64,000 nt of DNA. It comes from Motacilla alba alba. Taxonomy: Eukaryota; Chordata; Aves; Passeriformes; Motacillidae. Positions 11,859-25,091 of the stretch are shown here, one piece after another (position 1 is the first letter of the stretch; each line of letters begins with the position of its first letter). Location: positions 39,995,052 to 40,059,051 of the forward strand of contig NC_052018.1 in assembly GCF_015832195.1 (NCBI RefSeq), in the 5' to 3' direction. The notes under the pieces were generated by a model. It was not told the DNA's origin, did no database searches, and saw only the letters and a list, made by a program, of their open reading frames with translations. The position numbers and the translations under genes are program-made.

Positions 11859-13832
11859 AAAAAAACATTTCTAAATTTTCATTTCTGTGCTGTAGCTGTA
11901 AGAAATTATCCTAAGAGAGAAAATGTAATGAGCTTATGAAGAGGAGGCAGTGCATTACATGTGCTTCAACATCCACTATGGTCTACCCTAGTCATGGAAA
12001 TCACTGAAGGTCCCCCAGGAGAAACTGCACCCAGTTTTCTGTTAGAATGACAATGACACAACCTTCCTACTGTGTTCCCCTTAGTATTTGAATATTAAAA
12101 TTGCCACAGGCTGTTGTATTGAGGATGCTAATAAAAAAAGCCCAACAAACAACACTGAGGTATTAGACAGTATTTCTTTAAAGGGTGTCTTCAATGACAG
12201 GGTAGCAAAAAAGGGTTTCTTCAGGGTTTGAGTAGCATGGAGGTACTTTGTACAAGGGGAACAGTTTCAGTTGATATATAATCAGGGCACTATTTAGAGC
12301 TAGGTTGATGGGAAGATATTTGGTAGTATAACAGAGGAAGTCACACTGTATCCTTTGTTCAGTAATATTTATCTAGAAAAACACATTTTTTATTACAGTG
12401 ATTATGAATAATAAAAAGCAAAAGATGGGGAGAGAAATGCGGGAGATGTAGGAAGGGTTTTCCTCCTGTGCATTTCTGTTTTACAACCTTTTCTATAAGC
12501 AGATACCTTTCTAAGCATTCCTATTTCATATGTGGAAAAAAAAGCTTCTGTGGTATTTAAAGCTTATGGTCTTTAAGCCATGAGGAGCACTGGTAAAGTA
12601 TTAAAGATTCAAATATGATTAAGCTTAATTTTTTTTCAAACTTTTTGTTGGCTTCTAATAAGCTTACAGCATGTGCTATGTGATAAGACAAGATGATACT
12701 GAAATATTATTTGAAAAAAAACCCTGTAAAATGTGATAAAATTTGTTGTGACTAAAGTTCCTAGGTAGTCAGGAGTATTAGTATTGCAGTTAGGAGTTTG
12801 CCTCCTATTTTAAGTTCCCATAAAAAATATCCTAATTATGTACCTAAGTTAAATGGGATCTAGACATATCCTTAAGTGCTTTACTGGATAAGGCTGGACT
12901 GCTGAATAGGGCTCTTGGTGAAAAAAACAGTTTTGTATGACAAAAGTGACATCAAAGACTGAAAATGCTATCTTTTAAATATGATACTGTCACCACAGGA
13001 AACAGACTCCTGTAGAAATGGTAATTATGTGTAACTGTGACATCCTTGCTTCAGCATGTTAGCTGCAATTTAGAGTTGCAGTTTAAAGGCCTAACTTCCC
13101 TTTGGCATCAGAGTTCACTTTTACTATGATACAGTGGATAAAGGCAGTGAGTTAAGTGTGTTGCATTGGATTTTTTCCTCTCATTAAATGGTGTTACTTA
13201 TTAATATGCGGATGCTTGGCAACAAAGTAGGAAAATTGCAAGTGTGAAAAAGGCTACCAATTAGGTATCACACTGGAATACACTCTTGAATGGCATTTAG
13301 TGTATGAAATCCAAAGTGGTAAACTTTTGACATTGGTTGCAATAGTATTTCATTTCACATTCTGTACCAGCTCTAACTTACCAATGAAAACAGTGTAGTG
13401 AAGAGGTTTTTTAAAACTTACTGTTACGATTTCTCTTAAACTTAAAACCACTGACTTAAAGTTTCGGTAAATCAAAACACTCATTAGAAACTCTGAAGAT
13501 ACCCCCAGCATGTAGGAGAGTATCATCAGTTCTAACGTATTCAAAATATTTTGCAAAGAAATGCTTACTTTGGTTGTACGTTTTTCATTTCTAGGTGATA
13601 GCAATACACTTAGTAAAGATTAGAGAAGACAGCAGATGTTAAATATAGTTACATATCAGAGGTATACATTATAATCAAGTGTATGTTAGTATCCTTTCAC
13701 ATTGTTGAAATTTGAGTAAACCAAATTTCTTTGTTTTTATCACTGTTGTAATGTAGACTGTGCTCAAGTCTACAAGTCTTTACTTAAAGCCTGCTATTTA
13801 ATTGCTGAACCAGTTTTGAAGACTTTGGTAAA

Positions 13833-13877
13833 TACATACACACATATGTGTGTATATATATAAATATATATACATAA
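13833..13877. repeat. Mixed (CA)/(TG)/(TA) microsatellite
   Basis: An alternating purine-pyrimidine run of about 45 bases includes the perfect palindrome CACACATATGTGTG, followed by TA repeats. Confidence 0.85.
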
Positions 13878-14364
13878 GTGTAATGCATAGATGAGTGTGT
13901 GTTTGATAAACACCCCCTGTATATACTTACCTAAGTGTATAAATGCAGGTATGTTACAAATTTAATTTTCAACAAAGTTTCCTAGATATATTGAGTATTT
14001 GTTTTCATCAGCAAAACTCTGGAAAGTATGATATAAAAGGTACATGGGGTTTGAGTGTTATATCCAAGAATTTGTTCTTGAAACACTGGGAAAACCTGAA
14101 GTGTAGTTCAAGGTCTTGATATATCTAAACTTATATAGAAACTCCAAGCATGGATTTAAAAAAATGAAGATTTGAAATGAATTATTCTGATCATGAATCA
14201 AAAATTGATTGTATGTCTGTATATATATATGTATTCAGAAGGTAAAGTCAAGCTGGGCAGCAAACCCCACTTTTAATAAAAATGGGTTTAATACAGATAC
14301 TTTTTAGAAATGAAAGCAAGAATGCTGAATGACATTTTGACTGTGAGCAAAGTTAGATTCATAT

Positions 14365-14425
14365 TTTTCTCCCTATTTTTTCTTTCTTATCTTCTTCTTG
14401 TTCTTCTTCTTTTTTTTTTTTTTTT
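14365..14425. repeat. Polypyrimidine tract with TTC triplets
   Basis: The + strand is almost pure C/T, with CTTCTTCTTG-type triplets that end in a run of about 17 T. Such tracts can form triplex structures. The 86-codon frame spanning it is low-complexity and not credible. Confidence 0.8.
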
Positions 14426-15317
14426 CAATTGCCCTTTCTCTTTGATTCTTCTTTTTTTTAAAATTTCCTTTTCCAGTCCAGAGAAGTTTTTAGTGGTTTC
14501 ATTATTACTTTTTTTTTCCAAAGCCTGCATTTTCCTTATTAAGCTTCCCTGGAGATTTTGCAAGCTGTAAGCAGAGCAGATACAACATAATGTTTGTCAG
14601 TGTATTAATTACTCTTATTTTATGATATACACCTTTAATATTATGGTATCTTTAAAAGTCAAAATACACAAAATCTAAAGAAACTATGGGGATGGTTCTT
14701 GCTGAGCTGGATATGGGTTTAATAGATCCCATTCAAGAATTACTATTAATTTACATGTCCTAACTCTATGGGATGGGCATTTGTCCTCATTTCCCCTCCC
14801 CCATCCCATTCTACTGCTTTTATTTATATAGAAAGAATATATTACATTTAAATTACTACTTTAAAATTTATTTTCTCCATGTGTAGTTGATATACCAAGC
14901 TTTTTAAATGGGGCTAGGGGAGGCAGGGGGAAGATATTTGTTACAGGTTTCGATTATCAGAGTAGTTAATTCCTTTGCCTTGGACTGATGTGCAAGAAAA
15001 TCTATTATTTTTGTAGAAGGAGGAGGATTCTGGAATTGTGAGGGGTACTTCTGTTACTCTTCTCTCTGGCATTCTGTGGAGCTACTGAAGTGTCCAGAAA
15101 GTCTTCTTGTTTCACTTTTGGCAAAGTGAGGAACAGTCCCTCGCTTTGAGACTTCACACTGAGGTCTAAAACAGTAGTGACTGGGGAAAAGCACAACTTG
15201 GGTGGTGCTGTTTGATAACACAGCTGATGAATACATGATGATTTGAAAAGACCATCAAGGTTTTTAAGACATAATACGGAATGAGCTTTCATTGTTTTTC
15301 ACTTGTTTACGTATGTG

Positions 15318-15520
15318 ATCATAGAATATCCTAAGTTGGAAGGGACACACAAGGATCATCTAAGTCCAACTTCTGGCCCTGCACAGGAAAGTCCCAAGAG
15401 TCACACCATGTGCCTGAGAGCATTGCCCAAACACTTGATGCTCTGACCACTTCCCTGGGGAGCATTGCAGTGCCTAAGTGCCCTCTGGGTGAAAAAGCTT
15501 TTCCTAATATCTAGCCTGAA
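15318..15520 (-). mobile_element. CR1 LINE 3'-end fragment
   Basis: It starts with the CR1 terminus read in reverse (ATCATAGAATATCCTAAGTTGGAAGGGAC) and proceeds through ATCATCTAAGTCCAACT, CCCTGCACAGG, CACTTCCCTGGGGAGC and the 'GGTGAAAAAGCTTTTCCTAATATCTAGCCTGAA' region typical of avian CR1. It is 5'-truncated and moderately diverged. Confidence 0.93.
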
Positions 15521-16012
15521 TGTTATAGCTGATGTTTTCTTTAGCATGGAAATTACTAATAAATCCTATTGTTGTTAATAGAAATAATACTTTCCTCAAA
15601 TATTCTGCTTCTGCAGTCATGTTTGCTTTCAAAGTCACATTAGTCTATCTATAACATAAAATTAATACCCTGTTCAGCCAGTTATTGCATCATTATTATT
15701 TGGTACAAGTGTAATGTGGCAGCATCTGTTCTTGTAATCTCAGCTGAAAATTGTCTGGAATATTTTGACCATTGTGAGTTGTAGATTCAGAAGGACTGTA
15801 CATCTTTCCCGTGGTTTTGTCTGTGCTGTTCATCACTATTCAGTTGAGTATGTGGTAACAGTTAATGTATTCACCCTTCTACCACGTGAATGCTCCTATG
15901 CTTGAGAAGGGCTTACAAAAAGGCAGAGAATTATGAGCACTCATTAGTTATTACCAATTTATGCTAATATACAAGGAAAGTAATCATTTAATCGTTCTGA
16001 TTGAAATGATGG

Positions 16013-16105
16013 GCATGATTCACAGGAGATGTAAATTGGTATAGCCCTATTTAAATCAATGAAACTGTACTGATATGTGCCAGCTGAGAATCAGGTCCCT
16101 CATCT
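16013..16105. mobile_element. Ancient amniote interspersed-repeat relic (LINE/CR1-L3-like)
   Basis: The string with 'ATGATTCACAGG', 'TAGCCCTATTTAAATCAATG' and 'GTGCCAGCTGAGAATCAGG' resembles old sauropsid repeats with a 'gacttcaatgg ... acaccagctgaggatctggccc' core. It is very diverged, and the family is uncertain. Confidence 0.5.
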
Positions 16106-17569
16106 TTATTTGAATAATTTAATGGTAGGCTGACCAGACCATTAGAGAATACAGTTAATAGAACAATCCCATATTGAAACTGGAATGTAATATTAGATTA
16201 ATTTTTAAAATATTTTTTCCTCTCTATTGTCCTGTTTAGTAGACAGGTCTTAGGGCAAGTTTAAGCTTTGAAGTTGCTGGAATAATGGTCCATTAAACAA
16301 ATGACCACAATGTGGAAATATATTAGAAAATGTATTTTCACATTACTGCCAAAACAACCCACTTTGTGATGATTTTTGAAAAAAAAGTAAAAATACTTTT
16401 TTACCTCTATTTTCTGTCTGTCCTTAATTTTACTTGGTCTGGTGTTAAAATAGTAACTACAGTGCTTAAAAGTAAGATGACTGAAAGAACTAAAATTACT
16501 GTAACTCAGCCAGGTCTTGCTAATGAAGGAGTGTTTCCCATAATATATATTAAATTCAAATTCTGGATACCAGTCATTGTAAGGAAATAGTATAAACATG
16601 GTTGCCAGTGTTTTAGTGGTTGTTTTTTTTTTTTTTAATGAAAATATCTGAAATAAAATTATGAAATTTCCAACTCTCCCTGGAACTACAACAAATGTTT
16701 CTTCTCAGTTCATGTACCTCTGGGACTATAGCACTGGAAAATGTTTGCAAAACTCTATTAATTTTCCAGATGTTTAGTACTGGGTTTATGTCTTACATTT
16801 TATGCCTCACTATTTTTCCCCTGAAAGGAGAAAAAAGGCAAGATAAATTTGGTTTTGGTTTAATTTAAAACTTATTAGTAAGCTAATATATGAATATCTA
16901 TTTTTTTGATTATTGACAGAGGTGTTTAGCAACCTGATGTCAATACATTGTGTGTGCATATATTACATGGGGTCCATGTATGTACGAACTACATGGAGGG
17001 CCACATTATTTATTTCTATCATTTTACTCTGGAAGGTTCTTAGTTTCTTAAGAACAGTTTGATTTTAAGAAATTCGATGTCAGGCATTTGAAGTTATACA
17101 GTTTTCTGCATCTATTAAGTTGTTTCCAGAGACAAAATTGCGATTCAACTTGGTTTTGGGGCTACACTGATAGGTGGCTTTACTTTGTAAGTTGATGTAA
17201 TGACAAATTTAAGCTTTGGAACACAGATTTTAAGAGAGAAGTGAGACTAGAAGGAGAAGAAAGGATTGCTTCATTTGAATGGTCATTGCAATGATTTTGT
17301 ACTTCACTTAATTGTTTTACCATTACAATACATTTTAGTTGTGTAGCACACTTCATTCAATATGGGAAAGGAAATTTTCACAGGGTTTTCTTCAAAATGA
17401 AATATACCAGCCAGACAGAAAATAATCTTTTAATGTGTAAATATCTTTGGAAATTATAAAACAAAAATAAAACATACCAGAAAAAAAAAAACCAACCAAA
17501 AAACAATTCTACAATTTTCTTTAATTATTTTTTTTTAGTTTCTACAAAATTCTTGCAGAATTAGTGCAT

Positions 17570-18075
17570 GATTGAGGTTGGAAGGAATTCCTGGAGGTCA
17601 TCTGGTCCAACCCCTCAGCTCAAGCAGGGCCACATAGACTCAGTTGCCCGGGAAGATATTGCATATCTCCAAGAATGGAGATTCCTCAGCCAGTCTGGGT
17701 GGCTTGTGCCAGTACTTGGTCAATCTCACAGAGAAAAGAGTGTTTCTTAGTGATTCAGGATGTGTGTGTTTCATTGCAGTTCAGGATGTCTGTCCATTGC
17801 TTCTTGTCCTGTCATGGGGCACCACTGAAAAGACCCTGATCCCCTCTTATCCATTTCCTCACTTCACATGTTCCCCTGAGCCTTCTCTCCTCCAGGCTAA
17901 ACAGTCTGAGCTCTTTCAGTGTTTCCTTGTAGGTGAAATGCCCAGTCCCATCATCATCATCTTAGTGGCCCTTCACTGCAGGCTGGCCAGTAGCTCCACA
18001 TCTCTCTTGTCCTGAGGAACTCAGAACTGCAGCACTCCACATGTGGCCTCACCAGTCTCCTCACCCAGAGCTCTC
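17570..18075 (-). mobile_element. CR1 LINE fragment, longest copy fully inside the window
   Basis: It begins with ATTGAGGTTGGAAGGAATTCCTGGAGGTCATCTGGTCCAACCCC and then shows further CR1 landmarks in order: 'GCTCAAGCAGGGCCAC', 'TTGCCCGGGA', 'CTTCTTGTCCTGTCA', 'CTCCTCCAGGCTAAACAGTC', 'TTCACTGCAGGCTGGCCAGTAGCTCCA' and 'GCACTCCACATGTGGCCTCACCAG'. The element is inserted in reverse and covers roughly the last 500 bases of the LINE. The 123-codon + strand frame within it is antisense to the element and not a gene. Confidence 0.93.
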
Positions 18076-18727
18076 ACTCCTTCCTAATTCTCTTGTTCTG
18101 TCCAGCAAACCAAAGTTTCTTGGGTTTTTCCAGCTCTGGTTCTCACAGCCATTCTGTGCATTGATGAGATCAATTAATTTCAAGGACACATTATTGCTTT
18201 AATAGCAAATGATGGAGAAAAAAGTCCATAAGTCCCGTTTGCTGCTGTTTATGGGGTGACAGTGCTAGTGAAAATACAAATCAAAGCAATTTTAAAGAGG
18301 AAGTTTGGACAATGGTGAGGAGAAATTGCAGTAGTATTGAGAGGGTAATAGCTCAGTAAAGTTAATGCTTCTTTGGAAATGTTGATTCAAATAATAGTAT
18401 AAATGTGATGTAATATTTTGTTTAATATTAAACTGCGTTAAGCTAACTGGAATTTACAATAATAAGATAGATATTTTTCTTACTCCTTTGACTTGCATGC
18501 TCAGAGAGTTTTCTATATGTGGATTGCTCTTCCTTCCAATCAAAAAGGTTTTCTAAGGGAGTGTGACCTGTCAGAGTCTGTATATAGACAAAAAAGAAGC
18601 AACAGGCAAATGAAGATTTTGCAGGTAGGAGTGCAATAATAGGTAAGGATGAAAATATTTCAGCATTAACAGACATGAAAGTTCTCTAGATGAAAAACCC
18701 AGTAATAAATATCATCTTCTGCACCTT

Positions 18728-18730
<3 letters not shown>

Positions 18731-18763
<33 letters not shown>

Positions 18764-18774
18764 CCACCATCATT
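18731..18774. repeat. (TCA)n trinucleotide microsatellite
   Basis: About eleven uninterrupted TCA units are followed by imperfect CACCACCATCAT. Confidence 0.95.
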
Positions 18775-21270
18775 CTCAATAAGGCTTTTTCAAGAACTAT
18801 CTTTGCTATGCAAGATTACATCTGGGATTATCTAGCATCTCAGTGCCAGGGAAGATGCAACTATGACATGAACACAAAATGTCCGTGTACTTGCAGGTAT
18901 TCCTACTTTTTCTCATGGACTGTGGTAACCACTGCTTTGCTGTAGGTGACACGGTGTCAGTGTGAATTGAGAGTTTGTCTGCAGGAATATATAGGGCATG
19001 TCTGTAGGTATGTAGGAGGAAAAAGAAACATAAGAACCAAGAAACCTAAAAGGTTTTCCTTGGCATTGGTTTTCATATGCTGAAATCTTCCTGGAGAGCC
19101 TCAACTGTTTTCAGCATCACCTGAGGAAGCTTTTTTACAGTCAGGATCAAAACTATATTTGTCTTTTTTGGCATATGTTAGCATCTTCAAAGATTTGCAT
19201 CATTTCTGATCTGTGTTTCTAATCAGTGTGCGTGTCTGAGTGTGCATACTGCAGCATGCACATGCACGCACATACAAGCGAAGGAGCACCTGTGTACAGC
19301 TTTACTTGCACTTCTTTTGGGGACTAGCACAGTTTTTTGTGCCCTCTCTACATGTGATTAAATATTAATTAGGCTTCTAATATAAGAAAGTGAGTTCACA
19401 GGCCTGAGTGCCACATAAATAATGCATGAGGTACCCGAAGGCTCAGCCTGAGAAGCTGATTGGCCACCTTGGATTTGTATAATTATGAAGTTTCATTATT
19501 AACAGTGGAAGCAGTGGAGAGATTTGCCTAGCTTGAGGGACTTTGAAAGCATAAGCTGTCTCATTAGGGAAAAAAGGGAGTAAGGCATAATATGCAAACT
19601 TGTTAGTAAAAAAAAAAAAAAAGGAATAAAAATTAAGCATAGCTGTTAAACAGGAGTATTTTCTATGTATATATAAACATTTCTAAGTTTATAAAAAGAC
19701 TGAAATTCAAATAGGTGAGTTCTATAATACAGCTGTTTAACAATTTTGTTTGTAAGAGCTCTTGGTTAAAAGCTTTTGTTCTTGGTATAAAACAATCTTT
19801 AATATTTTACAGAAAAATCCACAGGTAGCTTAATGGGTTCTGCAAAGTGAGAGGTACGGAGGTGAAAGAGAATGAACACAGTCCAGGGTTCTTGCTAGAA
19901 TGTGTGTTGTGCATGCAATTAAATCTCAAGGTCAAACAATTTACAGACAATTACTTTTCTAACATCTCCAGAAATGCCTGCTTACACGTCTTTAATTTTA
20001 AATGATACTGATATTCCAATTCTCCCCAAAGGTTAATGCTGACTAAATCCAGCTGTGACCTGACACGATGCGACAGCACAGTGCCTAATTATCCTCTGGA
20101 TAGTCATTTACTTTAAACCATTAAAGAAATAGGCTGAGAGGAAGATTTAGGACCCAGAAAAAATGTTAGCCTGACTTCTTTCTTCTTGAGGATGGGATGG
20201 GCTGAAAAATAAAAATAAAATCTTGCTAAATGTTAGCCATTTGCTTTGATGGCAGAAAATTGTTCATCCCACTCTGTTTTTTTACAGGTTAAATTGCTAA
20301 CTAGTTCATTTTATCCATTGCCTACGGCTGGCGCTAAATGTCAGTGACAAATTTTGTACTTGTCTTGAAGAATGAATTAAGTTATGCACAAAAGCTATAG
20401 TGCTTTTTTTAAGATGAGTGAATTGCAGAGAGGAAAAAAAAGTTGCTCATTTGAAAAAGGATTATTTCGATTAAAGGCCTTTTCTATTGTAGTGGAAGAC
20501 AGGTAGTGGTTTAAGATAATTCTGACAGTTACCTCCCACAGAGGCTGCAGTCCTTTACTAGAAATTTCTTTAAGAGCACTTGCATCAGATTATGCACTAT
20601 GATTGTTATTGTAAGACCATTTGTGACAGTAAAGGGGGGGAACAATTATAGAAAATGGCAACTATTATTCATTAACTAAGGTAAAACTGGTCTTTCTTCA
20701 GTGAGGTCAGCATTCCATCGACTTCAAAAAACCTTTCTATGCTTTGTAGTAGTGGCAATTAAAAACCCCCTAAGTACTGTCTGCCAAATATTGGTGAGAA
20801 GGAGCAGCTCGTTCAGAAATTTCTATTGAGAAGACCTGGCGCAGTCTTCACAATCCATCTGGTTTTCAGTTGTCTGGCTCTGGTAGCATCCCATAATCTC
20901 CAAGCAAATAGTGTACCTAAGAATGATTGTTACCATCAGCTTTTGACACTCTGTACTGGTTTACTATCTGTAAGCTTGGCCTAAGGGAGCTCTACATGTT
21001 TGTATTTTATTTTATTTGATTTTATTTTCATGTGCACTCTATCTGTTTACTGAAAATCTAAAGGGAGCTTAAAGTTAAGACTAGACTTTACAGCCATGTC
21101 TCTTACAGGGGGGCTTCATTAGTCTAGATTTCTCACGCTGCTGAGGTGGCATAACTGAAGTTCTGTTGTATCTATAGTGCTTAATTTGGGCGATGGACAG
21201 TTACTACTACAGGGCAAAAATGATTTTTACTTTTTTTGTATTATGGAAGTGCCTGGTATTTCCAACTGTA

Positions 21271-21374
21271 AGCAGAAAACCATTGTGCTGTGCACTGTAA
21301 AAAAACCACAGATTTGAAATAAAGCAGAAAACCATTGTGCTGTGCACTGCAAAAACCCACAGATTTGAAATAAA
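21271..21374. repeat. Two-copy 52-bp tandem duplication
   Basis: The unit starting AGCAGAAAACCATTGTGCTG and ending GATTTGAAATAA occurs at 21271 and again at 21323. The copies differ by one T/C change and a small A/C run-length difference, so the duplication is fairly young. It creates two overlapping minus-strand frames of 60-67 codons that are not genes. Confidence 0.93.
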
Positions 21375-23884
21375 TGTTTTTAGTGGCACCCACAGGTTTT
21401 GGCAGATACCTTTCTTCTCTCACTGTGTGCATAAATATTTTCACTGATACCAGCTGTAGAAAGTGGTATGGTAGATGCTAATCTCAGTACAGTCATAGCA
21501 GTCACAAATGGAAGTTAGAACTGTAATTTCAAGTTGAAAGCTGAAATGAAAAATCTAGTGATTATGCACTACTGCCCTAAGCTACTTCTCTCTTTCTTTC
21601 TCCTCTACACTCATTCTCAGGCAAAGGGATAAGGTTTCCTCCCCAGGAGAAAGAAAAATACAGATTATCAGTTCTCTGGTGATAACAGTGCAACTGCTGA
21701 AGATAGTCTGGCTCTAAAAAGCAATACATGCTGGGATACATCTCACCTAACTTTGGAGGTAAAAAGCATAGATGTCTCAGCCTGAGCTAGTTATTTTTGC
21801 CCCTGTTCTACTGAGGAGAGAAACAGGTATGACCAGATGCATTCCATGTAATTTAAGGGTTCTGTTTAGGATGAGATGAATTGTCCTCTGAGCTGCTTGG
21901 TTCTTTCTGTTAACTTTAAAGAGAAACCCAACTTGGTTGCAGTTTTTGATTCCCACATTTGGGCATCACACTAGTGATGATTTTCCTATTCCTTAACTTT
22001 TCATCTCTAGCTTGCCTGATTGCTCTTGAAGAATTTATTTCCACTCCCCATGCATGAAATAACATCCCTTAAAATTTTTATGAAGTACATGTTCAGCTAT
22101 TTCTCTGATGTATTTTTTCCATTTGTAAATGCCCACAATTTTGACTTTCCCTTTGATAAGCTAGTTGGAGCACCTTTGGTCCCATATTTTTGCTTTTTTT
22201 TTTTAGGATCTTGCATCACTTACATAGTTTGCTTCTAAATTTTTTACTTCACATGTTCATTGCAATTTCAGTAAGAGTTACAAGAGTGGTCTCACTGAAA
22301 TTTTGAACACAGAGATACTATTCCTTGCTTCCATTTTGTGGTATATGAAAATTTTGTTAGTGACAAAAGTACTACATGAAGAAATTAAATTATACTGAGA
22401 TAGATATTTATAATTTCCTGTAGTATTGCTTTTCAAAGAAAATTATGGGGTTTTGCTTCAGTTACCTCTTTTGATGCACTAGACTACATAAATTACTGTA
22501 TTTGTAACTGTATATTTTACAGCCCTTCAGCTAAGTGGTTGAGTTTCACTCAACCCATTGTTTATCATCCTACACACCTCTCTTTACTGTTAGCTCAATT
22601 TCCTGAAAATTATTTCTAAAAATATTGTGATATGTGGCCAATAACCATTTCTTTACTGTTTCTTTTGGCATTTACTTAACCCAGCATTGGATATTGATTA
22701 TTTGATCTATTTGATGATTTAAAATCTTAATAAAGAACTATTGCACTTGTCAGTGAGTCAGATTAGCTACAACTTAGTGGCTTACCCAAATTTAAACATT
22801 TTACTTAAGGCGTGCAGGCGAGCAATTGAGTGAGAGAGGCATCTTCAGAGGGCAACCTGTCCCACCAACTCCAAAGGAAAACTGATCAAAATTTAAATTA
22901 AGAACATGAAAAAAAAAAAAAAAGTAAAACTACCAAAAAGAAGTCTTTTCATATGTAACTTCTCCAGAAGACAAAGAGTGAAGGTGAAAAGAGATGAATG
23001 GTAACAGATCAGTAATATCCCGAAGGTGTGCAAAATGTAGAGTGGGCTCTCTCAGCACTGCCATGTTTCTCTTTGCTGCCTTCTCAGTAGATCTTGGAAA
23101 CTTATCCTAAATATTTTACATTTGGATTGCATAAATTTCATGGGATGAATATCAATTTGTTTGAAAATTAGTTTCTATGTTTTCTGTTTTGTTTATTTGA
23201 GAAATAGGAGAATGTTATTTAAGAAAATGTAATGTATTTTAATGGGTCAGATATGATGTTCAGTTCTGCAGAGTAAAAGAAATATTTCTGTTTTATATTT
23301 ATTCTTAGAATAGAATTTTGGAAACTGTACCTTTTCCTTATAGCCCTTTTTCATGTCTTAATTACTGGATGGTCTCAGAGTAAGTTTATCTTTTACTAAA
23401 GGTTGTAATTATTTCAGCTGAAACCTCCAGCTCAGGTTATAGAACTTTTCCGCTGAATCTTGTTACCAGTCCCAGGACAAATCTGTACTGAATCATAGAT
23501 TCTGATCCATAGACCCTGCTTGTGTAAGAGCACTTTTAGGAGTGAGAAAAGACATACTCATTAAGATAATATTTCATCACTGTTACAGCTGTAGTTTTGA
23601 GAACCATCTTCCCAGTTTTATTACTTCATATATTCAATATTACTTCATGAAATAAAGAACTGAGTGTGAATGTGTTTTGGTACCAAAATGATTTAAAATA
23701 TTTGAAATATTTCCAGTGAATGAATTTAATCTAATTTTTGTAAATATTGGAAGACTATATGTTTAGTACTAAGAAGTACAGAATATACCTCTGTTTAATT
23801 TTATTTTCCTTTTAAAGCTAAACGCATAAGCTAATGTATAAAGTTCTGTTTCACTAGTTCTGTATAGTAATTTACTCTGTGAAC

Positions 23885-23925
23885 ATTTGGACTGAAATCA
23901 GTGGGAATTTTGTGAAATAAGTTAA
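23885..23925. mobile_element. Possible ancient sauropsid repeat relic
   Basis: 'CTGAAATCAGTGGGAATTTTG' resembles the 'gacttcagtgggaattttg' core of old dispersed repeats in birds and reptiles. It is too short for a family call. Confidence 0.3.
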
Positions 23926-24815
23926 AACTTTCTGTGAAGGTGGGAAAGAACATATTTTTCTGACTAACAGTGCCAAGAAGCAAATAAGATGTAAATATAT
24001 ATAGATCCTGGTTAAAAATTACCAGCTAATGAAGTGGGCACAATACAAGGAGGGTGGTGGTGAATAAAGCACAAATCTCATACTAAAATAATTTTGGAGT
24101 ATATATTTAATTTCTTTCCTGCAGTGCTACCCTTCACGTGTTGAATTCAAGTGTCTGGTAACTTAGGGTAACAGCAATTATCCTTCCTCTTTTCCTGTGA
24201 ATACTTCTTCTCTCAATAATGAATTAATGGCATATCCAGGCAGAAGTAAATGGAGAAAATAGAAATATCCCTTTGATTACAGATGGAAAGAACAGTTCTC
24301 TGGCTGCAGGCTCAGGTCCTGACAGCTGCTCCCAACACCCAGCGCAGCAGGACTGAGCCCATGGCATGAGCAGCATCAGGCACTGGTCTCCCTCAGCTGA
24401 GCATGCCTAAGAGGCACATTTGCGACTAAAAATGGTTGTAAGAAAGAGAAAGGATGATGTGCTATTTGTCTGGAGGGAGTCAATCTACTTGCTGCTGAAG
24501 TAAGGTAGTAGAAATCATACAATATGCAACCATGGAAAGCTTAAAAGCAGTGAGGTTGTTACCTAAATGATCACTAATATAAAATAGATAGTAAAAACTT
24601 TGAACTCTACTGCATCCTCATGCAACAATTTGTGAAATCTGAGCTTCACAAATGCAGATTTGAATTCAAAACGGTCCATTTTCAGTTTGAGTTAATAATA
24701 AAATCTTGTTAATATTTCACTGCAGAAAACTTTTCTATGCATAAGAATAATTCCTTTTGTGAATTTTTGAAGTGCCGTAGTGATTTGGTATCGTGACAGA
24801 CATTATGGGATGGGT

Positions 24816-24888
24816 CGTTTTGTTTAGTTTTGTTTTCGGGCTTTTTGTATGTTTGGGGTTGTTTTGTTTGGTTTTGATTTTTTTTTTC
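24816..24888. repeat. G/T-rich low-complexity tract
   Basis: The + strand is almost free of A and C over about 70 bases, with repeated TTTTGTTT and TTTGGTTTTG units. Similar tracts recur elsewhere in the window. Confidence 0.8.
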
Positions 24889-25066
24889 CTGAATGTGAAA
24901 TATTATGTTTTCACCTGAAAATCCTTACCAACTGAAATTTATGACTTGGTCATATTGCCAAAAAGCTGTTCCAGCTCCATTTTCTTCTTTCCTCATTTTT
25001 AACATTCATTTTTCTTGGTCTTTTCTTAAGTTATAGTTTCAGTCACTTTCTAATTTTTCATCATAG

Positions 25067-25091
25067 TAATAATAATAATAATAATAATAAT
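25067..25091. repeat. (TAA)8 microsatellite
   Basis: Eight uninterrupted TAA units, starting after TCATAG. Confidence 0.93.

Noticed and set aside
15005..15292. Overlapping minus-strand frames of 95 and 60 codons
   Set aside because: Two phases of the same DNA are open, neither shows a domain or splice context, and such lengths are common by chance in this composition.
17568..18015. Open + strand frames of 60 and 123 codons
   Set aside because: They lie inside, and antisense to, the CR1 fragment at 17570-18075.
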